The notes under the pieces: model-generated
Told to the model about the DNA's origin: nothing
The model's database searches: none
The model's input: only the letters and a program-made list of their open reading frames with translations
Origin: Candidatus Omnitrophota bacterium
GTDB lineage: Bacteria > Omnitrophota > Gorgyraeia > Gorgyraeales > Gorgyraeaceae
DNA length: 6,567 bases
Direction: 5' to 3'
Assembly: GCA_003485765.1 (NCBI GenBank)
Contig: DNHS01000027.1
Span: forward strand, 1 to 6,567
Part shown: in pieces, positions 1 through 5,563 of the stretch
Numbering within the stretch: the stretch's first letter is position 1
How the letters are laid out: each line of letters opens with the position of its first letter
Made by a program: the position numbers and the translations under genes

Positions 1-22
1 ATAATGTATCTTATGTTAACTT

Positions 23-43
23 GGCTATATAAAAAAAATAGCC
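23..43. other. Inverted repeat (GGCTAT/ATAGCC) around an A-tract
   Basis: GGCTAT at 23-28 and ATAGCC at 38-43 are perfect reverse complements enclosing a nine-base A-rich loop. CTTATG at 10-15 and CATAAG at 43-48 could extend the dyad with a bulge. It lies downstream of the ORF6N gene, which is read on the minus strand. No T-tract follows it in that direction, so a classical intrinsic terminator is not supported. It could be a weak terminator, an RNA-stabilising hairpin or chance in AT-rich DNA. Confidence 0.3.
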
Positions 44-64
44 ATAAGTATATATGGATAAATG

Positions 65-76
65 ATTTACGTAAAT
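65..76. promoter_or_regulatory. 12-bp perfect palindrome ATTTACGTAAAT
   Basis: ATTTAC at 65-70 is followed directly by GTAAAT at 71-76, giving a perfect two-fold palindrome. A further GTAAAT half-site occurs at 81-86. This arrangement is what a dimeric DNA-binding protein would recognise. No gene start is visible on the plus strand beside it, so any regulated target would lie left of the window. The regulatory role is inferred from symmetry alone. Confidence 0.3.
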
Positions 77-88
77 TTGTGTAAATGC

Positions 89-97
89 TGTGGATAA
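89..97 (-). promoter_or_regulatory. DnaA-box match TTATCCACA
   Basis: The plus strand reads TGTGGATAA, so the minus strand carries TTATCCACA, the consensus high-affinity DnaA box. A one-mismatch version, TTATCCATA, lies at 53-61 in the same orientation, 36 bp away, with the palindrome at 65-76 between them. The sequence match is exact. Function as an origin or DnaA-regulated site is not shown, because two sites are too few to call an origin. Confidence 0.35.
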
Positions 98-124
98 CTC
101 TATTTCCCAGAAAAGCCAGAGTTA
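95..124 (-). terminator. Hairpin just downstream of the ORF6N gene
   Basis: TAACTCT at 95-101 and AGAGTTA at 118-124 form a perfect 7-bp stem with a 16-base loop. It starts 15 bases past the stop codon of the minus-strand ORF6N gene. The position suits a transcription terminator or 3'-end stabiliser. The stem is AT-rich, the loop is large and no run of T follows on the minus strand, so Rho-independent termination is doubtful. Confidence 0.22.
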
Positions 125-138
125 GTATAAAACATGGC

Positions 139-669
139 TCAATCATTAGGTTTTCCAAATCCTATTGGGCCTCTTGGTTTTAGCGGTGGTAATTGTAGTG
201 GCGTAAGCTGCTTAATAATCTCGAATATCTCTATTATCAGCTTATTATGATTACCAACCTCTCCCTCAAGTTCCTTTAGTTTTTCAGCAAGTTCTTTATG
301 CGTAGCAAGGACTTGTTTCAGCCTTACAAACGCCCGCATAATAGCAATATTAACCTGAATAGCAAGCTTACTTCGTAATACGCTAGACAACATCGCAACG
401 CCTTGTTCTGTGAATGCATATGGCAGATACTTAGCATGTTGCCCTCTTTTTAAGCTTCCAAATTGGAATCTTAAAGAATTTTCTTCATCTTTGGTTAGCT
501 GAAACATAAAGTCTTCCGGAAAGCGCTCAAGATTTCTTTTTACTGCTTTATTTAAGTTTCCTGTAGTTACTCTATATAATTTTGCCAAGTCTTGATCTAA
601 CATAACCCTATGACCTCGAATTATAAAAATCTTATGTTCAATTGCTTCAGGTACAATAATCTCTTTCAT
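139..669 (-). CDS. ORF6N-domain DNA-binding protein
   Basis: This is a 176-residue protein of the ORF6N family, KilA-N-related DNA-binding proteins known from phage antirepressors and chromosomal copies. The N-terminal domain covers about residues 10-115. Family hallmarks visible are IRGHRVMLDQDLAKLY (17-32), the NLERFPEDFMFQLT stretch (46-59), and LPYAFTEQGVAMLSSVLRS (82-100) followed by AIQVNIAIMRAFV (103-115). Residues 115-155 (ATHKELAEKLKELE and onward) look like a coiled coil, probably for oligomerisation, and the tail is rich in Pro and Gly. The ATG at 669 follows AGGAGG (plus 675-680) at good spacing, the only strong Shine-Dalgarno in the window. It is separated from rsmA by 70 bp with its own candidate promoter and operator. 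It may be a former phage or mobile-element regulator. Its target is unknown. The family call is firm; the regulatory role is inferred. Confidence 0.88.
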   Translation of the reverse strand: MKEIIVPEAIEHKIFIIRGHRVMLDQDLAKLYRVTTGNLNKAVKRNLERFPEDFMFQLTKDEENSLRFQFGSLKRGQHAKYLPYAFTEQGVAMLSSVLRSKLAIQVNIAIMRAFVRLKQVLATHKELAEKLKELEGEVGNHNKLIIEIFEIIKQLTPLQLPPLKPRGPIGFGKPND

Positions 670-687
670 TGCCGCCTCCTGTTCAAA

Positions 688-702
688 GTCACAAATTGTG
701 AC
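688..702. promoter_or_regulatory. Palindromic operator candidate GTCACAA-A-TTGTGAC
   Basis: Two perfect 7-base arms (688-694 and 696-702) flank a single central base. The site lies between the candidate -10 region (705-714) and the Shine-Dalgarno (675-680) of the ORF6N gene, so it would cover the transcription start. That is a classic repressor position. Autoregulation by the ORF6N protein is plausible but only inferred; another regulator could bind here. The palindrome itself is read directly. Confidence 0.5.
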
Positions 703-704
703 TA

Positions 705-732
705 CCTATATATAAGACACATCTGGAGGCAA
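705..732 (-). promoter_or_regulatory. Candidate promoter of the ORF6N gene
   Basis: On the minus strand TTGCCT (plus 732-727) resembles a -35 hexamer. An alternating TATATATA run (plus 714-707) supplies -10-like sequence. Spacers of 12 or 14 bases result with TATATA choices and 16 with TATAGG, so the fit to a sigma-70 promoter is imperfect. It occupies the short gap after rsmA and precedes the operator-like palindrome. Its position supports it more than its hexamers do. Confidence 0.3.
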
Positions 733-739
733 TTTTCTT

Positions 740-1552
740 TCAATTTATTATGCGTGATAGTGCTATAAATTCTTGCAAAGAAATGGTTTCTGGGCGGCGG
801 GTGGGATATATTTGGGCTTTTGTCAGGCGCAAAAGCGTTTCTTCCTTGGATTTGAATATGCCTGAAGAAGCCAGGGAATTCAAAATAGTTTTTCTGCGCT
901 TCTCAAAAGATGAGCGGATTATTTTAAAAAGTAGATTTTGATCTATAAAGCTATCCAGTTGTTTCTCAAAGTCTATCTTTAAAAAACATGAATCAACTTC
1001 AGGAACAGGGAAAAACGCGCCTCTTGGGATTTTAAATAAAATTTTAGGCTCTCCATAAAACTGCGCATAGCAAGACAAGGATCCGTAATCCTTTGTTCCT
1101 GGCAGCGCAACAATCCTTTCCCCGAATTCTGCTTGAACAGTGGCATATAAAGATTTTATACTGCCTCTATTGTCTATTAGCTTATTCAATATCGGGCTGG
1201 ATATTGAATACGGGAGATTTCCTACAACTACTAATTTAGAAGAAATATCTTTAAATTCGTATTTTAATATATCATCGTTTATTAAGCCTATATCTATTTT
1301 GTTTAGCAAAAAGCTGTACAATCGTTTATCTTTTTCTACCGCAATTAACATTCTTGCTTTTTTGTTCAAATCTTCTGTCAATGCGCCTAATCCCGGGCCT
1401 ATTTCCAGCGCAATATCTTCTCTTTTTAGTTGTATAGAGTTTATTATCTTATTTTTGATATTCTGGTCTATTAGAAAATTCTGGCCAAATCGTTTGCTGG
1501 GGCGGATATTATATTCCCGGAGAATAGTCTTAACTTCGCTCAGTTTTAACAA
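740..1552 (-). CDS. rsmA: 16S rRNA (adenine-N6,N6)-dimethyltransferase RsmA/KsgA
   Basis: RsmA dimethylates the two adjacent adenines near the 3' end of 16S rRNA (A1518/A1519 in E. coli) using S-adenosylmethionine, a late step in 30S assembly. The 270-residue length is normal. Visible features are RPSKRFGQNFLID (17-29), SAM motif I EIGPGLG (50-56), acidic AVEKD (71-75), catalytic NLPY (112-115), FFPVPEVDS (180-188) and FEKRRKT (216-222). QAEFGERI replaces the more usual QKEVAERI-like segment. The start is TTG at 1552: an in-frame TAA lies nine bases upstream, so the gene cannot begin earlier, and the family's N-terminal helix begins right after. No clear Shine-Dalgarno is seen. The start overlaps the end of pdxA by seven bases, so translation is probably coupled to it. 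The same pdxA-ksgA adjacency is known in E. coli. Loss of this activity gives kasugamycin resistance in other bacteria. Confidence 0.96.
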   Translation of the reverse strand: MLKLSEVKTILREYNIRPSKRFGQNFLIDQNIKNKIINSIQLKREDIALEIGPGLGALTEDLNKKARMLIAVEKDKRLYSFLLNKIDIGLINDDILKYEFKDISSKLVVVGNLPYSISSPILNKLIDNRGSIKSLYATVQAEFGERIVALPGTKDYGSLSCYAQFYGEPKILFKIPRGAFFPVPEVDSCFLKIDFEKQLDSFIDQNLLFKIIRSSFEKRRKTILNSLASSGIFKSKEETLLRLTKAQIYPTRRPETISLQEFIALSRIIN

Positions 1553-2385
1553 TGATTTTTAAGGCACATATTAACCGCGAGCTTAATCGCTTCTTTCATA
1601 GAATCTGGATCTGCTATGCCCTTACCTGCTATATCATAGGCAGTGCCGTGGTCTGGAGAAGTGCGGATAAAAGGAAGGCCCAATGTAACATTTACGCCTT
1701 TTTCAAAAGCCACCATCTTTAATGGCCCAAGCCCCTGATCATGATACATTGAGATAACAGCGTCTAATTTGCCATTATAAGCCATATAAAAAATAACATC
1801 GCCGGAAACCGGGCCATTGATTCCAGGGACAAAGCGCTTTATTTTTTTAATAGCAGGTATTATTATAGCCTGTTCTTCCCATCCTATTGTCCCACCCTCT
1901 CCGCAATGCGGATTCAACGCGCATACTCCTATCCTCGGCTTTTTAATTCCAAAATATTTCTTTAAGCCAGAGTCTGTCAATCTTACAGCTTCTATTATTT
2001 TTGCCTGGGTTAGAGTGCTAGAAACTTTTTTTAAAGGCACATGGCGGGTAACAGTAGTAACCTTAAGCGGCCCTCCGCAAAGCATCATTGCAATCTTTTT
2101 TGTATTAGTGGCTTCTGCAAGATATTCAGTATGCCCTTGAAAAGGTATGCCTGATTTATTTATAGCTTCTTTATTGACAGGAGCTGTTACCAATGCATCT
2201 ACCTGGTATTTTTTTAAAATCTCAACAGCTTTTTCTATTGCGAAAAAACCTGTTTTATCATTTGCCTTTATGACAAAAAAGTTTGCCAAGCGCTTTATTT
2301 TAGGATCTTCTAATGCTTTTTTTGTAACTTCTGGCCCGATACCTTTCGGATCACCTGTAGTAATAATTATAATGAGTTTATTCAT
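1546..2385 (-). CDS. pdxA: 4-hydroxythreonine-4-phosphate dehydrogenase PdxA (short form)
   Basis: PdxA oxidises 4-phosphohydroxy-L-threonine with NAD(P)+ in the DXP-dependent pyridoxal 5'-phosphate pathway. The 279-residue protein shows the N-terminal TTGDPKGIGPEV (9-20), VTAPVNKEAI (66-75), GHTEYLAE (84-91), TRHVPL (113-118), LNPHCGEGG (157-165), MYHDQGLGPLK (213-223) and LPFIRTSPDHGTAYDIAG (237-254). His115, His160 and His215 have the same mutual spacing as metal-binding His166, His211 and His266 of the E. coli enzyme, so the active site looks intact. E. coli PdxA has 329 residues. The missing ~50 fall between the first beta strands (about residue 40) and the helix before VTAP (about residue 52), with the reading frame kept. 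The ATG at 2385 has no clear Shine-Dalgarno and lies 20 bp after the parvulin stop codon. Related dehydrogenases PdxA2 and DenD share the fold, so exact substrate is inferred from the operon context. Confidence 0.92.
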   Translation of the reverse strand: MNKLIIIITTGDPKGIGPEVTKKALEDPKIKRLANFFVIKANDKTGFFAIEKAVEILKKYQVDALVTAPVNKEAINKSGIPFQGHTEYLAEATNTKKIAMMLCGGPLKVTTVTRHVPLKKVSSTLTQAKIIEAVRLTDSGLKKYFGIKKPRIGVCALNPHCGEGGTIGWEEQAIIIPAIKKIKRFVPGINGPVSGDVIFYMAYNGKLDAVISMYHDQGLGPLKMVAFEKGVNVTLGLPFIRTSPDHGTAYDIAGKGIADPDSMKEAIKLAVNMCLKNHC

Positions 2386-2400
2386 ACATGCCGAAGGGAA

Positions 2401-2418
2401 CTCGATTATTTTATCGAG
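2401..2418. other. Perfect hairpin at the parvulin stop codon
   Basis: CTCGAT (2401-2406) and ATCGAG (2413-2418) form a 6-bp stem with a six-base loop. It contains the last codons and TAA stop of the parvulin gene and ends 15 bases before the pdxA start. No T-tract follows on the minus strand, so it is unlikely to terminate transcription. It could tune translation of pdxA or mark an RNA-processing site; both are inferences. Confidence 0.35.
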
Positions 2419-3356
2419 ATATACGCTTTTTTCTTAAGGCCTGACAACCACTCGTTCACTTGCGCTTTGAATTTATCTTGGAAAAGCACCATTTGGATAT
2501 CTTTCTGAGCATCTTCAAGGCTCACCTGTTTTCCGTATTTTATGCCTTCTATCTTAAAAATATGATACCCTATCTCGCTCTTTACAGGCTCTGAAAATTC
2601 TCCCGGCTTTAGTTTAAATATAACATTGTCCAGCGCCTCAAGCATCTGGCCTTTTTCAATATAACCCATATCTCCGCCTTTTTCCGCGTTAGGGCCCTGA
2701 GAATATTGCATTGCAAGATCATCAAAGTTTCCGCCTTCTTTAAGCTTATTATATACATTATCTATTTCTACCTTTCCGAGCTCAAAACTGACATCGTCTT
2801 TTGCTTTCACCAGTATGTTTTTTACCCGGTATTTATCTCCTTCTCTAAACTGGCCTCTATGTTTTTCATAATAGTCGCTTGTCTCCGAAGGCAAAACTGA
2901 AATCTTTGACTTAACCTCATAATCCACCAGTTTTTTCATCATTATCTGGTCCCTGTATCTGTCTTTTAAATTAGCGATTGTGACACCTTGAGTTTCAAGT
3001 GTTTCATAAAACTCTTTTTCTGAAGGAAACCCTTTTTTAACATAATCCAGCCTTTCGTTTATCTCTGACTCAGTAACCTTTATGCCTAGTTCTTTTGCCC
3101 GGCTCAGGACAAGTTTGTCCTCTATTATCTGATTTAATATATCCTTCTTAACCTGTTCCATCCTCTGCAATAATTCATCGCCTTTATATTCCTGGCTGTA
3201 TTGGGCGTATAATACAGACAATAACTGGTCAACATCCTGCTGGGTTATAACCTCGTCGTTTACAACCGCCACAAATTTATTAATAACCGCTGCCTGCGCC
3301 AAAGCGCCAAGCATAATAAAGATAATTGAAATTGTTATAATTTTAATTTTTCGCAT
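2406..3356 (-). CDS. SurA/PpiC-like exported peptidyl-prolyl cis-trans isomerase
   Basis: This is a parvulin-type foldase of the SurA/PrsA class, expected to act in the periplasm on envelope proteins. Counting from ATG at 3356 (316 residues), a signal peptide is visible: basic MRKIK, hydrophobic core ITISIIFIMLG and an AQA cleavage motif near residue 22, with no lipobox cysteine. VVNDEVITQQDV (about 32-43) opens a SurA_N-type chaperone domain to about 150. The parvulin domain covers about 174-272, with YRVKNILVKA, GGNFDDLAMQYSQGPNAEKGGDMG, and GEFSEPVKSEIGYHIFKI. SurA of E. coli has two parvulin domains; only one is seen here. An upstream in-frame ATG at 3371 would add MGLIN, but 3356 puts the basic residues first as signal peptides require. 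The start overlaps the mfd stop by 14 bases. Position before pdxA-rsmA matches surA in E. coli, which favours a SurA role. Neither start has a strong Shine-Dalgarno. Confidence 0.88.
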   Translation of the reverse strand: MRKIKIITISIIFIMLGALAQAAVINKFVAVVNDEVITQQDVDQLLSVLYAQYSQEYKGDELLQRMEQVKKDILNQIIEDKLVLSRAKELGIKVTESEINERLDYVKKGFPSEKEFYETLETQGVTIANLKDRYRDQIMMKKLVDYEVKSKISVLPSETSDYYEKHRGQFREGDKYRVKNILVKAKDDVSFELGKVEIDNVYNKLKEGGNFDDLAMQYSQGPNAEKGGDMGYIEKGQMLEALDNVIFKLKPGEFSEPVKSEIGYHIFKIEGIKYGKQVSLEDAQKDIQMVLFQDKFKAQVNEWLSGLKKKAYISIK

Positions 3357-5460
3357 ATTTATTAAGCCCATTCACCGCTTCTCTTAATATCCTGCAATAC
3401 AGGTCAAAACCTATCGCAGATATATATCCATGCTGTTCTTTTCCCAGCAGGTTTCCAGCTCCTCTTATTTCCAGGTCTTCCATTGCTATCTTAAACCCGG
3501 AACCAAGGTCTTTATACCTCTCCAGGGCATCCAACCTTCTTTCTGACTCTCTACTTAATACATGCCCTCTTGGAACAAGAAAATACGCATGCGCCTTGTT
3601 TTTAAATCTGCCTACCCTGCCTTTCAGCTGATACAAATCAGCAAGGCCGAACATGTCCGAGCGGTTTACTATAAGGGTATTGGCATTCGGTATATCAATA
3701 CCGGACTCTATTATAACCGTTGATATCAAAACGTCAATACCTCCTTTCATAAATTCTCTCATTATACCTTCCAATTCTTTTGAATGCATTCTGCCGTGCG
3801 CCAAAGCAACCTTTACGCCTGGTACCAGGCCTCGTATCCTATCAGCTATTTTCTCAATGCCTTCTATTCTATTGTGCACAAAAAACACTTGCCCATCTCT
3901 TTTCTTTTCAAAAAGTATGGCCTTCTTTATAAGATTGTCATCATATTCTGCAACAATTACCTCCACGGGAAGCCTGTCCTGGGGAGGCGTTTCTATGATA
4001 GACATATCTTTTGCCCCCATTAAAGACATATAAAGGGTCCTTGGTATAGGCGTAGCAGTGAGCGTCAAGACATCCACCATGAGCCTGACTTTTTTAAGTT
4101 TCTCTTTATCCTTGACCCCGAATCTCTGTTCTTCGTCTATTATCACAAGCCCAAGGTCTTTAAATTTTATATCCTTTCTGAGTATTGCGTGCGTGCCTAT
4201 CAATATATCAATAGCCCCGCTTTCCGCTTCTTTTAATATGCGGCCTGTCTCGCTTTGCGTCCTGAAGCGGCTCACCATCTCCACCATTACAGGAAAATCC
4301 TTCATCCTGTTTTTAAACGTTATAAAATGCTGCTCTGCTAAGATAGTAGTGGGAACCAGCATAGCCACTTGTTTATTATCCATAACTGCTTTAAAAGCAG
4401 CTCTTAGCGCAACCTCTGTCTTGCCGTATCCTACATCTCCGCATAAAAGCCTATCCATCGGCTTTGTAGATTCCATGTCTTTTTTTACTTCAGCTGTGGA
4501 CCGCAGTTGGTCAGGGGTTTCCTTGAATAAAAAATTATTTTCAAATTGAACCTGCCATTCTGTATCTTTTGAAAACCGGAAACCATCCAGCTTGGAACGC
4601 ATTGCATTTATCTCCAGCAGTTCAAACGCCATGGAATGAACACCTTTTTTAACCCTCTCTTTTACCGCCTTCCACATTTTACTGCCGAGCTTATAAAGCT
4701 TGGGCGGCCTGCGTTCAAATGCAACATATTTTTGTATCAGATGTATCTCCTCTGTCGGGACATAAAGTTTATCATTATCAGCGTATTCTATTACTATATT
4801 TTCTTTTTCCTCCTCGCAGAATTTTATCTTCTTAAAACCCCTGAATATGCCTATGCCGTGATCCACGTGGACTACATAGTCATTTACTTGTATATCTACA
4901 AATGAAACCAAAGGAATTTTTTCGCCAAGATCTGCTATTTTTTTCTTTTTCGGATAGATGCCGAGCTTAGGAAGGACTATAACCATCGCGTGTTCTTCAA
5001 GAGTTTCAGAAGAAAGCAGGCTATAACTTCTTATGGATTCTACGATATTGCCTGACAATTCAATCCTGACAGGGCCTTCAAAAGTAGGCGGAAATATATC
5101 TATTATGCCGCCGCGCATGCTGAAATCGCAAGTTTCAGAAATCATCTCCCGCCTCTCGTAGCCATATTCAACTAGCTTAGCCGCAAGAGATTTATAATCC
5201 AGATTTTCGCCTTTATAGATTTTGATAGATTCGAACATAATTTGTCGTAGCGCTGGCACAGACCTACGAAAAGACGCTCGTCCGCCCCAGCGTGGCGGAC
5301 TTCGCTCCGCGCCGATTCTCGCTCGTCCTGCCTTCAGGTGGGGTCTGAGGCACATTAGAAAAATTTTGGCAAATGTCCGCAAGGAATTACAGCGAGTTTC
5401 GATCGAGTGACAAAACGATAGTCGACAGAGAAACGAGCTGTAAGCCGTAGCGGACGGCAA
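3343..5460 (-). CDS. mfd: Reduced transcription-repair coupling factor Mfd, 5' end replaced by a repeat element
   Basis: Mfd pushes stalled RNA polymerase off DNA using ATP and recruits UvrA for repair. The open frame has 705 codons, but only residues from about 75 (ATG at 5238) are Mfd; residues 1-71 are translated from the fold-back element. In order: D2, the UvrA-binding UvrB-like domain (LVEYGYERREM at 96-106, MRGGIIDIFPPT at 115-126); the tail of D3 (KKKK at 171-174); CarD/RID RNA-polymerase-binding domain (about 187-246, YVVHVDHGIG); motor with Walker A GDVGYGKTE (341-349), DEEQ box (442-445), TATPIPRT (468-475), QLKGRVGR (611-618) and the translocation motif EIRGAGNLLGKEQHG (664-678). 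The protein stops 14 residues after FDLYCRIL. Against E. coli Mfd (1148 residues), D1a, D1b with most of D3 (about 230 residues) and D7 are absent. No Shine-Dalgarno precedes 5238. The stop overlaps the parvulin start. It may be a functional mini-Mfd, a decaying gene or an assembly join. Confidence 0.85.
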   Translation of the reverse strand: MPSATAYSSFLCRLSFCHSIETRCNSLRTFAKIFLMCLRPHLKAGRARIGAERSPPRWGGRASFRRSVPALRQIMFESIKIYKGENLDYKSLAAKLVEYGYERREMISETCDFSMRGGIIDIFPPTFEGPVRIELSGNIVESIRSYSLLSSETLEEHAMVIVLPKLGIYPKKKKIADLGEKIPLVSFVDIQVNDYVVHVDHGIGIFRGFKKIKFCEEEKENIVIEYADNDKLYVPTEEIHLIQKYVAFERRPPKLYKLGSKMWKAVKERVKKGVHSMAFELLEINAMRSKLDGFRFSKDTEWQVQFENNFLFKETPDQLRSTAEVKKDMESTKPMDRLLCGDVGYGKTEVALRAAFKAVMDNKQVAMLVPTTILAEQHFITFKNRMKDFPVMVEMVSRFRTQSETGRILKEAESGAIDILIGTHAILRKDIKFKDLGLVIIDEEQRFGVKDKEKLKKVRLMVDVLTLTATPIPRTLYMSLMGAKDMSIIETPPQDRLPVEVIVAEYDDNLIKKAILFEKKRDGQVFFVHNRIEGIEKIADRIRGLVPGVKVALAHGRMHSKELEGIMREFMKGGIDVLISTVIIESGIDIPNANTLIVNRSDMFGLADLYQLKGRVGRFKNKAHAYFLVPRGHVLSRESERRLDALERYKDLGSGFKIAMEDLEIRGAGNLLGKEQHGYISAIGFDLYCRILREAVNGLNKYAKN
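5249..5266 (+). repeat. Left terminal inverted repeat
   Basis: Eighteen bases, AGCGCTGGCACAGACCTA, perfectly complementary to 5533-5550. The first six bases AGCGCT are themselves palindromic. Outside it, ATAATTTGT (5237-5245) resembles the complement of ACAATTAT on the other flank (5556-5563), so the inverted symmetry may reach slightly further out. Confidence 0.85.
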
Positions 5461-5532
5461 AATTATTTCGTGCCGAATGACCTCACCTGAAGGCAGGACA
5501 CCGTGCCCGCTCGAATCGACGAGGCTTTTCTT

Positions 5533-5550
5533 TAGGTCTGTGCCAGCGCT
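5533..5550 (-). repeat. Right terminal inverted repeat
   Basis: TAGGTCTGTGCCAGCGCT is the exact reverse complement of 5249-5266. It ends 13 bases before the argS stop codon, so the insertion left the ArgS C-terminus intact. An outer AT-rich extension would touch the stop codon, but that part may be chance. Confidence 0.85.
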
Positions 5551-5563
5551 CTATCAACAATTA

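Larger units (their letters stand above)
5249..5550. mobile_element. MITE-like fold-back element with terminal inverted repeats
   Basis: The 302-bp segment begins AGCGCTGGCACAGACCTA (5249-5266) and ends with its exact reverse complement (5533-5550). The match continues imperfectly through GAAAAG on both sides. Nested inside are TCCTGCCTTCAGGTG at 5326-5340 and its exact complement at 5484-5498, then matching AATTTTG/GTCCGC and TTACAGC segments closing on a centre near 5401-5430. The left arm carries an extra hairpin, GTCCGCC (5280-5286) with GGCGGAC (5294-5300). The whole unit can therefore fold into one long hairpin. It is visibly GC-richer than the genes around it and encodes no transposase, which fits a non-autonomous element moved in trans or a structured RNA repeat. 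No direct target duplication is seen. It separates argS from mfd and supplies the first codons of the open mfd frame. Confidence 0.8.

Noticed and set aside
23..43. Intrinsic terminator at GGCTAT/ATAGCC
   Set aside because: The A/T tract is in the loop and no T-run follows the stem on either strand, so it is listed only as an inverted repeat.
1140..1562. Plus-strand open frame of about 140 codons opposite rsmA
   Set aside because: It lies antisense to a gene with clear RsmA motifs, and its translation shows no family feature.
4058..4549. Plus-strand open frame of about 163 codons opposite mfd
   Set aside because: It is antisense to the Walker A and DEEQ regions of the Mfd motor, is Ser/Leu-rich, and has no recognisable domain.
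5222..5410. Plus-strand open frame through the fold-back element
   Set aside because: Its composition is that of the element read backwards; there is no Shine-Dalgarno and no known domain. It is treated as part of the repeat, not as a gene.
5249..5550. The element as a CRISPR array, tRNA or rRNA gene
   Set aside because: There are no regularly spaced direct repeats, no cloverleaf and no rRNA-like sequence; the symmetry is inverted throughout.
5237..5563. Target-site duplication around the element
   Set aside because: The two flanks share AT-rich bases only in inverted, not direct, orientation, so no duplication can be claimed.
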